The notes: generated from the sequence alone by a model not told the origin. DNA of 64,000 bases from Pseudomonas sp. RIT-PI-r (GCF_001297015.1 NZ_LIGE01000025.1:744001-808000); one strand, 5' to 3'. Shown: positions 44,223 to 59,200, numbered from the stretch's first letter. Translations and numbers: made by a program.

Positions 44223-47200
44223 TCAGGACAATATTTCGCCCGCTGGCACTTTCCGGCCGTCATGCCACCACGCTGCGAAACTGAAGACGTTGGGCGCCTT
44301 GAGAATCGTGAAATGGTTGCCCGGCCCGTACCACACCACCAGATCCGCGACCTGGCGCTGCCACCCTTCAACCATCGCCGCCTGCTCGCGCTGATTGCCC
44401 CACGAATCCAGCGTCGGGTCATCGACCAGCGCCAGCCGCACTGGGCCGGTGTAGGCCAGTTGCGGTTGATAGACCGTGCGCAGTGCCGTGGCAAAAGTGC
44501 GTACCGGGCCGTGCATCGCCTGCGCTGACGAACGCGCAGACAACACACCGGCGCGCACCATGCCCTCGTGCAGCAGGGACATTTGCGTAGCGTCGTCAGC
44601 CTCGGCGAACACCAGCGGATCGATGCCCAACGACTTGCCGCTGGACAGTTGCAACGTCTCGATCAAACGCTCCAGCGCGGCGGTCGTCGTATACGGTTTG
44701 CCCGCCGTGCCGTTGCCACCGGGTGCTTCGCTGTCAATCAGGGTCAAGGACGCCACTTCACGCCCCGTCGCCTGCAACTGCGCCGCCATGGCATGCGCGA
44801 CCCAGCCGCCGAACGAATGGCCGATCAGGTGCACCGGGCCTTGCGGACACAGCTGTTCGACGGCGTGCAGATAACACTTCGCCGCCGCTTCCACCGAACT
44901 GTGCGGCACGCCACTGCCATCGAGCCCGCGCGGTTGCAGACCGAAAATCGGCCATTCCGGGCCCAGTGCTTCGGTCAGGTGAATGAACCCGGTGACACTG
45001 TCGCCCGCCCCCGGCACGCAGAAGATCGGCGCATGCCCGGCGTGCCCGCTCTGGATCGTCAACATGGGTTGATAAGCCTGTGGTTGCGGGGCCTGCGCAG
45101 CGGCCATGGCCTGACTCAAGGCCTGGCCGAGTGCCTGGATATCCGGTTTTTTCATCATGCTGCGGTGATCCCCCGGCACATCGATGCAGCGCAGCAAACC
45201 GCTGCCGACCTTGTTCTCCCAACCACGGGTCGGACTCGGCTGTGCCTGCCCCGGCATCAGTGACTGAGCGCGGAACAAGTGCACCGGTTGGCTGGCCGGG
45301 CTGACCCGATAATGCGCCAGCGCCAGGCCATGAGCGGCCTCACGGTCAAAGTAACTCCAGGCATCTGCTGCGCTCAGTGCGGCCAGTTCCGGGTCAGGCA
45401 ATTGCTGTTCGCAGCAGCGCTGGAACAGTTCATCGAACGCGATGAGTTCGACTTCAGCCTCAAGCCTTTCGACATCAGCCAACGCTTGCAGCCCTTGTTC
45501 ACCAAGCATCTGCGAACGCGCCCGACAATGTTCGAGCAATTGACGCTTGTCACGATGCTCGCCGCTCCAGCGGGTTTTATCCTGGCTGGCCGAGTGCGGG
45601 GCGTAGGTATCGAGCAGGCCGACAAACGCCACCGCCTCGTCGAGACCGAGCAATTGCTGTGCGATTTCATAGGCCAGCAAGCCACCAAACGACCACCCGG
45701 CCAGACGGTAAGGCCCGTGCGGCTGCACCGAGCGCATGATCCCGACCATCCGCGCCGCCATGCATTCAAGGGTGCGCAATTGCGGCTGCCCCAACGGCAC
45801 ACCGGGCAAACCGTAAATCGGAAACTGCCCCTCGATGTGCATCCCCAATGCCGGGAAATACACATCCCGACCGCTGAATTCATGGATCAGGAACAGCGCA
45901 TTGCCGCCCTCGCCCGGTCGCACCACGACCAGTCCTTCCGGCTGCTCGGGCACACCACTGCGCTGACTGAGCAGCGCGGCCAGCGCCTCGATGCTCGGCC
46001 GCTGGAACAGCTCCGCCAGCGTCACTTGTTGCCCCGCCCGCTGCAGCACGTTGACCAGACGCATCGCCAGCAATGAATGCCCGCCCAATTCGAAGAAGTT
46101 GTCGTGACGTCCAACCTGCTCGACATTCAGCACCTCACTCCAGACCCGCGCCAGCAAGGTTTCGACCTCACCTTGAGGCGCTTCGTAGTGCCGGCTGAGC
46201 ACGGCGTCGAGGCCTGGTGCCGGCAGCGCCTGGCGGTCGATCTTGCCGTTGGGACTCAACGGCAAGACGTCGAGCGCAACAAACGCGCCCGGTACCATGT
46301 ATTCGGGCAACTGCTCGAGGACGAACGCGCGCAGCGTATCGATCGCCGGCACAGCACGGCGATCAACCGCAGTGAAATAGGCGACCAGTCGCTCGTCGCG
46401 CATCAGCACCACCACCTCGCGCACCTGCGGGTGCTGAATCAACCGCGCTTCGATTTCACCGAGTTCCAGACGCAAGCCGTGCAGCTTGACCTGGAAGTCG
46501 TTACGCCCGAGGAATTCGAGGTTACCGTCGGCGCGGTAACGCACTAGATCGCCAGTGCGGTACAAGCGATCACCGGCTACGAACGGGCTGTCGATAAAGC
46601 GCTCGGCCTGCATCTGCGGCAGTCCCCTGTAACCGCGTGCCACGCCGATACCGCCAATGTGCAACTGGCCAATAACGCCGTGCGGCACAGCCTGATCGTG
46701 TGCATCGAGCACATACAGTCGGGTGTTACAGATAGCCTTGCCGATTGGCAATTCAGATAATGGCACCGGCATGTGCGGTTCCAGCGTCCACGCCGTGCTG
46801 TCGACCGTGGCCTCGGTCGGGCCATACACGTTATGCAGGCGCACCCACGGCAGGTGCTGGCGCACAGCAGCGGCCAGTGCCGCCGTGAGTTCGCCGCCAC
46901 CACAGAACACATCGGTGAGGCTGGTGCATTCACTGACGTCCTGCAGTTCAACAAACTGCTGCAACAACGCCGGCACAAACTTGACCACCGTAATGCGTTG
47001 CTGACGAATGACTTGCGCCAGATACGCCGGTTCCCGGTGACCGCCCGGCCGTGCCAATCCCAGCCGCACCCCCGCCGTCAGCGGCCAGAAGAACTCCCAC
47101 ACCGACCCGTCGAAACTGAAAGGCGCTTTCTGCAACAGCGCGCCGTCTGTGGTCGGCGGGCAGATCTGCGAGCCCCAATACACCAGATTGCACAGGCCAC

Positions 47201-50200
47201 GGTGTTCAAGCATCACGCCTTTTGGTGTGCCGGTCGAACCCGAGGTGTAGATCATGTACGCCAGATTCGAAGCATTCAGACCGGGCACCTGCGGATTGCT
47301 GTCTGCCTGGTCATGCCAAGTGCATTGATCAAAGTCGATCAGCAGCGCATCGGTCGCGGCGAACAGCGATCGGGTCGCCGTCTGCACCAGCACTGCCACC
47401 GGCGCGCAGTCCCTGAGCATGTAGTCGAGGCGCTCCGCCGGATAAGCCGGATCCAGCGGCACATAAGCGCCACCGGCCTTGAGAATGCCGAGCAAACCCA
47501 CCACCAGATCAAGTCCACGCTCGACGCACAGCGCCACCCGCGCATCCGGCCCCACATCCTGCTCGCGCAGATGATGCGCAAGACGGTTGGCGCGGGCATT
47601 CAGTTCGCGATAAGTCAGGCTGTGTTCGCCGATCTGCACGGCAATGGCATCCGGCTGACGCTGCACCTGCGCTTCGAACAGGCTCTGAATCGGCTCCTCG
47701 ACCGGGCAATCAACCGCCGTCGCATTGAATTCGCCGAGCAGGCGTTGCTGCTCATCCGCCGCCAGCAGCCCGACTTGCGCCAACACAGCCTGATCATCAC
47801 TGACCAACGCCGCCAGCAAACGCTGGAAGTAACCGACAAAACGACGCACCGTCGACTCATCGAACAACGCCGTCGCATAGCGCAACGAGCCGCGAACCCC
47901 TTGCAGAGTTTCACCGAGGCTCAACGACAGGTCGAACTTCACAAAGTGATTTTCCCCAGCGACGCCTTCCAGCGTCAGGCCGCCCAGTGCCAAAGCGGGC
48001 GCAACGCTGCTGTCCCAGCTCAGCAGAGTCTGGAACAACGGTGTATGAGAAAGGCTGCGTAACGGTCGAGTGATTTCCACCACATGTTCGAACGGCAGAT
48101 CCTGATGCGCCTGCGCCGCCAAGGTCTGCGCCTTGACCCGCGCCAGCAGCGCTGCGCCTGTCAGATCGCCCGAGGTATCGATACGCAGAGCCAGCGTGTT
48201 GACGAACATGCCGATCAGCCCCTCGATCTCGGCGCGAGTGCGGTTGGCCACCGGCGAGCCGACCACCACATCGGACTGTCCGGACAAGCGAGCCAGCAAC
48301 ATCGCCCAGGCACTCATGATGACCATGTACGGCGTCACGGCGTGACGCTGACACAACGCCTTGAGACCGACGCTGGTCTGCTCGTCCAGCACGATTTCGA
48401 CACTGCCGCCGTGGTGATCCTGTTGTGCCGGACGCGGACGGTCAGTCGGCAGGCTCAGCAACGCCGGCGCACCGGCCAGCGTGTGCTGCCAGTAATCGCT
48501 TTGACGCTGCAACACCTCACCGCTCAGCCAGCGCCGTTGCCACACCGCGTAGTCGGCGTATTGCACGGTCAGCGGCGGCAGCGGATCCTCCTCGCCATGG
48601 CTGAACGCCTGATACAGCGCCATCAGTTCGCGGGTCAGCACGCCCATCGACCAGCCGTCGGAGATGATGTGGTGCATCGTCAGCAACAGCACATGGTGAT
48701 CATCGGCCAGACGTACCAGACGTCCACGAATCAGCGGCTCATCCTGCAAATTGAACGGCCCGCGCGCTTCCCTTTCGAGCAATGTGCGCAAGGCCTCGTC
48801 GGTCTGCGGCTGTTGCCGCCAATCTTCCTCGATCAGCGGCAGGCCACTGTCGACCGGGGCAAACAGTACCTGGGCTTCGTCGTTGAATTGCGCGAAACGG
48901 CTGCGCAGGGTTTCGTGGCGCGCAACGATTCGCGCCAATGCCCGTTGCAGGGCCACGGCGTCGAGTCGGCCACGCAGGTGCAAGCCCAGAGGAATGTTGT
49001 AGGCGGTGTTGCCGCCGTCCATCTGTGCGAGGAACCACAAGCGTTGCTGGGCGAACGACAGCGGCAGCGCCTGATCTCGCGGTGCCGGCAGAATCTCGGG
49101 CAAGGTGCTGCGTTCGGCCTGACCCAGGACCTGAGCGACCGCCGCCAGCTCCGGGTTGGCAAACAGATCGGCCAGCGCCAGTTCCACGCCCAACTGCTGA
49201 CGCACCTGGGACAACATGCGCATCGCCAACAATGAATGACCACCGAGTTCGAAGAAGTTGTCGTGGCGACCAACCTGTTCGACCTGCAACACCTCGGCCC
49301 AGACCCGTGCAAGGCGGGTTTCCAGTGCATTGGCCGGTGCCTCGTAAACCCGACTGAGCAGCGCTTCCTGGGTCGGCGCCGGCAGTGCCTTGCGGTCGAC
49401 CTTGCCGTTGTTGTTCAATGGCAAGACATCGAGTTGCACCCATGCGGTGGGCACCATGTATTCCGGCAGTCGAGCGTGCAACTGCGCGTGCAGTTCGGCG
49501 CTGTCCAAGACGCCATCGTGCGCCGTGTAGTACGCCACCAGACGCGTGGCGTCCTGACCGTCGCGGCGCGCCAGCACTACCGCTTCCTTGATCCCCGGGC
49601 AGTTCAGCAGGCGGTTTTCGATTTCCCCCAGTTCGATGCGAAAGCCACGGATCTTCACCTGATCGTCGTTGCGGCCGATGCAGTCGAGTTGCCCCGGCGC
49701 CAGCCAGCGCGCGAGGTCGCCGGTGCGGTAGAGCAGCGCACCCGGTGTTTCGCTGAACGGATCGCGGAGGAATTTCTCGGCGCTCAGATCCGGCCGGTTC
49801 AGGTAACCCAGCGCCACGCCCTGCCCGCCGATGTACAGCTCGCCGGTCACACCCATCGGCACCGGTTGCTGATACGCGTCGAGCACGTACACCTGCGTGT
49901 TGCCGATGGGGCCGCCAATCGGCACGCTTTCGGCATTTTCCGCCACCTCGCGCACCTCAAAGGTTGTCGCGTAAGTGGTGGTTTCGGTCGGGCCGTAGCA
50001 ATGCACGATGCGCAATGCCGGGGCCTCGGCCAGCAGTCGCCGGAACGCCGCCGGATCGCCACGCTCACCGCCGCACAGCAGAATCCGCAGGCCCTTGAGC
50101 GCCTGCGGAATCAGTTGCACGTACTGGTTGAACAGCGCGGTGGTGACAAACAGGATCGTCGCGCCGCTGGCACTCAGTTCACGGCCGAAGGCATTCGGAT

Positions 50201-53200
50201 CAAGCAGGGTTTGATGGTCGATGACCACCACGCGACCGCCGTTGAGCAGCGGCGCCCAGATGTCCATGGTGCTGGCGTCGAACGCAGGGTTCGAGGCGAA
50301 CACCACACGATCCTGCGCAGTGAAATCGGCGTATCCGTTGTTGAGCACCAACCGCCCAATGCCCCGGTGCGGCACCATCACCCCTTTCGGCGTGCCGGTG
50401 GAACCGGAGGTGTACATGATGTACGCCAGCGTCTCGGAGGACTGCACAAGATTCGGATTGTGCGTCGGCTGGCCGTTGAGGGTCAGCGTGTCGAGATCGA
50501 TGCGCGGCGCGGCGTAGGCGATGATTTCACTGCTCAAGGTCAACAGCGCCACTGCCTGACAGTCCTCGACCATGAACGCCTGGCGTTCGCTCGGCGCATT
50601 GATGTCCAGCGGCACGTACGCCGCCGCACACTTGGCAATGGCCAGTTGCGCCACCAGCAGTTCCAGCGAACGCGGCAGCAGGATCGCCACGTGGTCGCCC
50701 GTTTGCACGCCGTGAGCGATCAGGTGATGGGCCAAACGGTTGGCTTGGGCATTCAGCTCAAAGTAGCTCAGCGAATGCGCACCATGCACCGCCGCCACCG
50801 CTTTGGGATGCGCCGCTGCCTGCTGCTGGAAAACACCGTGCACGGTCAGTGTTTGCGGGTAATCGCGCGCCGTGGCGTTGAAGTCACGCAGCAAGCGCTG
50901 ACGCTCATCAGCTGCCAGCAACGGCACCTGCTCCAACACCGTTTGATCACTGCTGATCATCGCTTCAAGCAAGCGCTGCAAGTACCCGATGTACCGCTCG
51001 ATCGTCAGCGCATCGAACAGCGCCGTGGCGTAGTTCAGCGAACCGCGAATCACACCGTTGACCTCGCCCAGTGTCAGCGTCAGATCAAACTTGGCGACAT
51101 CGCCCGAACCGGCGACGCCCTCAAGTGTCAGCTCGCCCAGCGCCAATTGCGGACCGACGCTGCTGTCCCAGTTCAACGTGGTCTGGAACAACGGGCTATG
51201 CGCCAGGCTGCGCAGCGGTCGGGTGATTTCCACCACTTGTTCGAACGGCAGATCCTGATGTGCTTGCGCCTCCAGTGTTCGCGCCTTGACCTGCGCCAAT
51301 AGCGTTTCGACACTCGGAGCGCCCGAGGTGTCGATGCGCAAGGCCAGCGTGTTGACGAACATGCCGATCAAGCCTTCGACTTCGGCGCGGCTACGGTTGG
51401 CCACCGGCGTACCGATCACCACATCGGATTGCCCGGACAGACGACTCATCAGCAATGCCCAGGCGCTCATTACGGTCATGAACAGCGTTACGCCGTGACG
51501 TTGGCTCAAGGCCTTGAGCTCTGCGCTCAAGCGCGGGTCCAGCAGCACTTCGATATTGCCGCCGGTGTAATCCTGTTGCGCCGGTCGCGGGTGATCGGTG
51601 GGCAGCGTCAACAAGGCCGGCGCGCCATCGAGGCTCTGCTGCCAGTATTGGCTTTGCCGCTGCAGCACTTCACCGCTGAGCCAGTGCCGTTGCCACACGG
51701 CGTAGTCGCCGTATTGCAGGGTCAGGGCTGGCAACGGGTCAGGCTGTCCCTGGCGGAACGCTTGATACAACGCCATCAACTCAGTGGTCAGTACGCCCAT
51801 CGACCAGCCGTCGGCAACGATGTGATGCACGGTCAACAGCAGCACATGATGCTCGTCGGCCAAGCGCACCAGCCGCCCGCGAATCAGCGAGTCGTTCTGC
51901 AAATCGAACGCTGTCGAGGTTTCCTGCGCCATCAATGCCTGCAAGGTGTGCTCTGCCTGCAAGTCTTGGTACAGGTCTTCAACGCGCAAGAGCAAACCGC
52001 TGTCGACCGGGGCAATCGACACCTGCGCGGTGTCGTCGACGGGGATGAAACGGCTGCGCAGGGTTTCGGGACGGGCCACGATCTGCGCCAGCGCCTTTTG
52101 CAAGGCATCGACGTCGAGGTGACCGCGCAAGCGCAAGGCGACGGGGATGTTGTACGCCGAGTTACCACCGGCCATCTGCGCCAGGAACCACAGGCGTTGC
52201 TGGGCGAAGGACATCGGCAGCGCTTGATCACGCGCTGCCGGCACAATGTCCGGTAGCGCGCTGCGCCCGGCGCGGCTCAATACTTCGGCGACTGCGCTCA
52301 ATTGCGCGTCGGCAAACAGCTCACTCAGCGCCAGTTCGACGCCGAGGCGCTGACGGATCAGCGAGACCATGCGCATCGCCAACAGCGAATGGCCACCGAG
52401 TTCGAAGAACTGATCGTAACGGCCGACCTGTCCGACTTGCAGCACTTCGGCCCAGATCTGCGCCAGTGCGGTTTCCAGCTCGCCTTGCGGCACCACGTAT
52501 TCGCGGGTGGGCAGTGCGGCCAGATCCGGTTTCGGCAACGCCTTGCGGTCGACCTTGCCATTGGCGGTCAGCGGCAAAGCCTCGAGCCGGACAAACGCCG
52601 TCGGCACCATGTAGTCCGGCAACTGCGTCAACAGCTGTGCGCGCAATTGGCTCACCGCCAGCGGTTCGATCTCGGCCTGCTCGGTGAAATACGCCACCAG
52701 TCGCGGCTGACCGGGTAGGTCCTCGCGGGCCAGCAGCACTGCTTCGTTGATCCCGGTGAGCTGATTGAGGCGGGTCTCGATTTCACCCAATTCAATGCGC
52801 ATGCCACGGATTTTCACTTGGTCGTCGTTACGTCCCAAGTAGTCGAGCGAGCCGTCTTCGCGCCAGCGGGCAAGGTCACCGGTGCGGTACATGCGTGCAT
52901 TCGGCGTGCGGCTGAACGGGTCGCGCAGGAAACGTTCGGCCGTCAGCTCGGCGCGGTTCAGATAACCCCGAGCGACTCCGCCGCCACCGACGTACAACTC
53001 GCCCATCACGCCCATTGGCACCGGGCGTTGCTGCTCGTCGAGCAAATAAACCGCCGCGTTCGCCACCGGTTGGCCGATGTGCAACGCCGCACCGACGTCG
53101 ATACGCCCGGAAGTCGCGACCACGGTGGCTTCAGTCGGGCCGTAGTTGTTGATCACAGCGAAGCGCTGCTGACGGCTGAACTGACGCAAGCGATCGCCAC

Positions 53201-56200
53201 CGATCAGCAAGGTGCGCAAGGTCGGGTGATCGAGGTTCTGGCTGAATGCATATTCGGCGACCGGGGTCGGCAAAAAGCTCACGTCCAGCGGCTGCGCACG
53301 CCACCAGTCGAGCAGTCCATCGATGTCTTCAGCGCCGTCGTGAGTCGGTGCCAGGTGCAAGGTCGCGCCCGCACACAGGGCCGGCCAGACTTCCCACGCC
53401 ATCGCATCGAACCCAAACCCGGCAAGGCTTGAGGTGTGGCTGCCGGCGTGCAAGTCGAATGCTTCACAGTGCCAGTCGATCAGGTTGGACAGCGTCTGAT
53501 GCTCGACCATGACCCCTTTGGGCAGCCCCGTCGAACCGGAGGTGTAGATCACGTACGCCAAGTGCGCAGCGCTCAAGTTCGGCAACGCAGGGTTGTGCTG
53601 CGCCTGCGCCGGCCATGCGCACAGGTCGACATCAATCACTGGCACGCTCAGCACCGGCAGTCGCTCGTGCAGATCGCTTTGCGTGAGCACCGCAACCGGC
53701 GCGCTGTCACTCAATAAATAGCTGATCCGCTCGCCGGGATGCGCCGGATCGATCGGCACATAGCCGGCGCCGGCCTTGAGAATAGCGACCAGCCCGACCA
53801 GTGTGTCCAGACCCCGACGGGCGACAATGGCCACGCGGTCATCGGCTTTCACCCCGATGGCGATCAAGTGATGCGCCAACGCACTGGCCTGGCGATTGAG
53901 CTGCAAGTAAGTCAGCGGCTGCCCGGCAAACATCGCCGCCACCGCTTGCGGACGCTCGGCGACCTGCGATTCGAAGCGCTGGGCAATCGTCAGCCCGCGC
54001 GGGTAGTCGGCTTCGGTCGCATTGAAATCCACCAGCAACTGTTCGCGCTCTGCTGCCGGCAGGATCGACAACCGATCAAAGCCCGCGTGCGGCGTGTGCT
54101 CCAGCGCATCAAGCAACACGCTTAACGCACCCTGCATGTACCCGCAGATGCGCTGCGCATCAATGCCGGCCCCGGCCAATACCTTCAGGCGGAAGTCTTC
54201 GCCGAGGTCGTCAACGCTGAGGGTCAGGCGATAGTTGCTGTGTTCCTCGGCCTCGAGCAATTGCATACCGTGCCACGCCGCTTGCACCTCGGCGGAAATC
54301 GGCCCGACCGGGGCGCTGTGACGATAGTTGAGCAGCGTGCTGAACAGCGGCGTACCGGACGGCATGCCGCTGCATTGCTGCACCTGCGCCAGTTGCGCAT
54401 GTTCATGAGCCAGCAACTGACTCAAGCGTTCATGAGTCGCCAGTGCGGCGCCTTTGACGCTGTGAGCGTTCAGCTCGATGCACAGCGGCAAGGTGTTGAT
54501 GAACACGCCGAGCGCGCGCTCCGAGCCTTCACCGCCCTGCAATCGGCCGAGCAACACCGTGCCAAACACCACGGCATCGCGCCCGGACAATTGCCCCAAC
54601 AACTGCGCCCAGGCGAGGTGCATCAGGCTGGCGGCGCTGACACCCAAGCGCCGTGCCTGTTGCCGGACGCTGTGGCTGAGTGTGTTTTCCAGCGTCAACT
54701 GCGCTTCTTGCGCGGGACCGTCATGGGCAAGATTTTGACCGTAGGGCAAGGTCGGTTCATCGATTGCGCCGAGCATTTCGCGGAAGAAGCTTTGGTGCTC
54801 TTGCTCACTCAGACCGGCCTGGGTGTGCGCCACGTAATTGCGATACGGCACCGGCTCGCTCAAGTGAGCTGCGTTGCCCAGCAGAAACGCCTGCATCTCA
54901 TGCTGCAACACCTCCAGCGCCACGTGATCCATCACCAGATGATGGAACAGCAACAACGCCACCACACGCTGATTGGACACATCACGGCTGTACACCACGC
55001 GCATCAGCGGTGCCTCGGCGACCGGCATGCGATAGTTATCGATGGTGAATCGGCCACGCAACTGGCTCAGCACATCGCCCGCTTCGGCATCCGGCGCCAA
55101 GGCCTCGCAGCTCAACAAAGCCTGACGCCAGACCACTTGCACCGGCTCTTCAAGGCCTTCCCAGAACAGCGACGTGCGCAGAATGTCGTGGCGCTCGATC
55201 ACCCGTTGCAGTGCTTCGGTGAAGGCCTGCAATCGCTGTTCATCGGCGAAGGCAAACTGCGCTTGCAGCACATACGGATCACCTTGAGCGGACGACAAAT
55301 GATGGAACAGGATGCCCGTCTGCAGCGGCGCCAGCGGGTAGATATCCTGCACGTTGCGCGCGCCGCCGGGGACACTCGCGACGACTCGGTCGATGGTCGC
55401 TTGATCCAGCGCCACCAGTGGCAGCAAATCAGGCGTGATGCGCGCGCAACCCGCCGGAACAAGATTTGCCGGCACCGCCGCTTCAGGCTCCCCGCCCACG
55501 GCCGCTGCCAATGCGGCCAGCGTCGGTTGGCCGAACAGCACGCGAATATCCGCCGACAGGCCGGCGCGGCGCATGCGCGCGACCAGATTGACCGCCAGCA
55601 ACGAATGGCCGCCCAGCTCGAAAAAGTGATCAAAGCGCCCTACCCGTTCGACCTTCAGCACCTCGGCCCAGATACCGGCAATGACGGTTTCGACTTCACC
55701 GAGCGGGGCTTCGTAGGCGCGGGTCAGCAGCGCCGACGGGTCAGGGGCCGGCAAGGCCTGGCGATCCAGTTTGCCGTTGGGACTCAGTGGCAAGGCCGGC
55801 AGATGCACAAACACGGCAGGCACCATGTAGTCCGGCAAGTGCTTGAGCAGTTCGCTGCGCAGTTGATCGATGTCCAACGGCTCGCCGCTGTAGTACGCGA
55901 TCAGGCGCTGATCACCCGGCACGTCTTCACGGGCCAGCACCGCCGCTTCACGCACGCCGTCGATGTGCGCCAGATGTGCCTGAATCTCACCCAGTTCGAT
56001 GCGCAAACCACGGATCTTGACCTGATCGTCATTGCGTCCCAGGTACTCGATGTTGCCATCGGCCAGATACCGTGCGACGTCGCCGGTGCGGTACAAACGC
56101 GCGCCTGGCTGATCGCTGAACGGATCGTCGAGGAAGCGTTCGGCCGTCAGCTCAGGTCGATTCAGAAAGCCCCGCGCCACCTGCACACCGCCCAGATAGA

Positions 56201-59200
56201 TCTCGCCGACCACGCCGAATGGCACCGGTTGCTGATGAGCGTCGAGGACATACACGCGGGTATTGCACAACGGTTTGCCAATCGGCGGCGTGCTCTCCAG
56301 AACCGGCGAATCAGGCTCCAGCGTCCACACCGTGCTGTCGACGGTGGCTTCGGTCGGGCCATAAACGTTGTGCAGGCGTACCTGCGGCAGACGTTCACGC
56401 ACGCTGCGCACCAACGCACCAGTCAGCTCACCGCCGCCGCAGAACACATCGCTAAGGCTACGGCACTCGCCGACCTCTTCCACTTCAAGGAATTGCTGCA
56501 ACAGCGCCGGTACGAACTGGATGACATTGATTTGTTGCTGACGAATCAGCTGCACCAGCGCGGCGGGATCACGATGATCGTCCGGGCCGGCGAGGACCAG
56601 GCGCATGCCGCAGGTCAACGGCCAGAACAGCTCCCAGACGGAAGCATCGAAACTCAACGGGGTTTTCTGCAACAGCGCAGCGCCGGTCGCCAGCGGACAC
56701 AGGCTGGCGCTCCAGTGCAGCAAATTGCCCAGGTTGCGGTGCTCGACCATCACGCCTTTCGGTGTGCCGGTGGAACCGGAGGTGTAAATCACATAAGCCA
56801 GGTTCGCGGCGCTCAGGCCCGGTACCTGCGGATTGCTTTGCGCAAGGTCTCGCCAGGTGCACTGGTCGAAATCGACCAACACGCCGGCCCACTCGCCGAT
56901 CAGCGCGCGCGTCGGTGCATGCACCAACACAGCCACTGGCGCGCTGTCCTCAAGCATGTAAGCCAGACGCTCGGCGGGATATCCCGGGTCCAGCGGCACA
57001 TAAGCACCGCCAGCCTTGAGAATCGCCAGCAGACCGACCAGCAGCTCAGGCCCGCGCTCGACGCAGATTGCCACCCGCGAATCGCAGCCCACGCCGCACT
57101 GGCGCAAGTGATGCGCGAGGCGGTTGGCGCGGCGGTTCAACTCGGCATAGCTCAAACACTGCTCACCGGCCACCACCGCGTCAGCGTCAGGCGTGCGCAA
57201 GACCTGCGCTTCGAAGCGGCCGTGAACGGTCTGCTCAAGATCGTGGATGACGGCGGCTGCGATCCGATCCACCAGCAGACGCTGGCGCTCGTCGTCGTCC
57301 CACAATGCCCCCCGCTCCAGCACCGCTTGATCGTTTCTGACCATGGCCTGCAACAGTCGCTGGAAGTAGCCGACATAACGTTCAATGGTTGCTTCGTCGA
57401 ACAGGGCAATCGCGTACTCCAGCACACCACGAATCCCGCCCGGCGCGTCTGCCAGCGTCAGCGACAGATCGAACTTGGCGAAGTGGCTCGGTTCGGCGAC
57501 GCTTTCCCGGGTCAGGGCGCCGAGACTCAGACCGGCGCCATGGCCGCTGTCCCAACTGAACATCACCTGAAACAACGGACTGTGCGCCATGCTGCGCGCA
57601 GGCTTGGTGATTTCCACCACTTGTTCGAACGGCAGGTCCTGGTGCGCCTGCGCATCCAGCGTCCGCGCTTTGACCTGCGCCAGTAGCGCTTCGCTGCTCA
57701 ACTCGCCCGAGGTATCGATACGCAAGGCCAGCGTGTTGACGAACATGCCGATCAGGCCTTCGATCTCAGCCCGCGTGCGGTTGGCCACCGGCGAACCGAT
57801 GACCACTTCGGATTGCCCGGACAACCGACTCAACAGACTCGCCCAGGCACTGAGCATGAGCATGTACATGGTCACGCCGTGACGCTGGGCCAAGGCCTTG
57901 AGTCCGGCACTCAGGCGTTCGTCGAGCACCACGTCGACGGTACTGCCGGCGTAATCCTGCTGCGCCGGGCGCACGCGGTCAGTCGGCAGCGTCAACAGCG
58001 CCGGCGCGCCGGCCAGGGTCTGTTGCCAGTATTCACTTTGGCGCTGCAGCACCTCACCGCTGAGCCAGCGCCGCTGCCACACCGCGTAATCGGTGTATTG
58101 CAGCGTCAGCGGCGGTAGCGGATCTGGCTGGCCATGGCTGAAGGCCTGATACAACGCCATCAGTTCACGGGTCAAAACCCCCATCGACCAGCCATCGGAG
58201 ATGATGTGATGGAGGGTCAGCAACAGCACATGATGATCGTCGGCCAGCCGCACCAGCCGTCCGCGAATCAGCGCATCGTCCTGTAAATCGAACGGCCCCG
58301 AGGCTTCACCCTGAATCAGTGCCGCTAAGGTCTCGTCGGCTTGCGGGAGCTGGCGCAGGTCTTCAACGCGCAGCAGCAGACCGCTGTCGACCGGGGCGAT
58401 CAGCACTTGCGCTGCATCGTTGTACTGGGCGAAACGGCTGCGCAGGGTTTCATGCCGCGCGACGATGCGCGCCAAGGCCTGTTGCAGGGCTTGTTCATTG
58501 AGACTGCCACGCAGACGCAGGCCGATGGGAATGTTGTACGCGGTGTTGGCACCTTCCATCTGCGCCAGAAACCACAAGCGTTGCTGAGCGAACGACAGCG
58601 GCAAGGCGCCGTCGCGGACCACCGCGACAATCTCCGGTTGCGTGCTGCGCCCGGCCTGCGCCACGGCCTCGGCGACCGCCGCCAGTTCGGCGTTGGCAAA
58701 CAAATCACCCAGCGCCAGTTCGACGCCAAGGCGCTGCCGAACCTGGGACACCATGCGCATGGCCAACAGTGAATGGCCGCCGAGTTCGAAGAAGTGATCC
58801 TGACGCCCTACTCGCTCGACGTGCAGCACCTGCGCCCAGATCTGCGCCAAGGCGCTTTCCAGCTCGTTGTGCGGTGCTTCGTATTCGCGGGTGAATAACG
58901 CCGCGCGCTCGGGTTTTGGCAGGGCCTTGCGGTCGACCTTGCCATTGGCGGTCAACGGCAGTGCGTCTAGTTTGACGAAGGCCACCGGCACCATGTAGTC
59001 CGGCAACTGGGTCAACAGATGCGCGCGCAGCTCGGCCACGGCCAGCGGTTCGACCTGGCTCTGCTCGGTGAAATACGCCACCAGACGCGGCTGGCCCGGT
59101 TCATCTTCGCGGGCCAGCAGCACGGCCTCCTGAATGCCGGGCAACTGATTGAGGCGGGGTTCGGTTTCGCCAAGCTCGATGCGTACGCCGCGGATTTTCA

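Noticed and set aside
54240..57686. Plus-strand open frame of 1148 codons inside the NRPS gene, with others of 613-688 codons over 41020-42861 and 49236-51302
   Set aside because: They are antisense to clearly coding NRPS and macB sequence. The composition (rich in His, Arg, Gln) is that of reverse-strand shadows of GC-rich genes, and no domain is recognisable.
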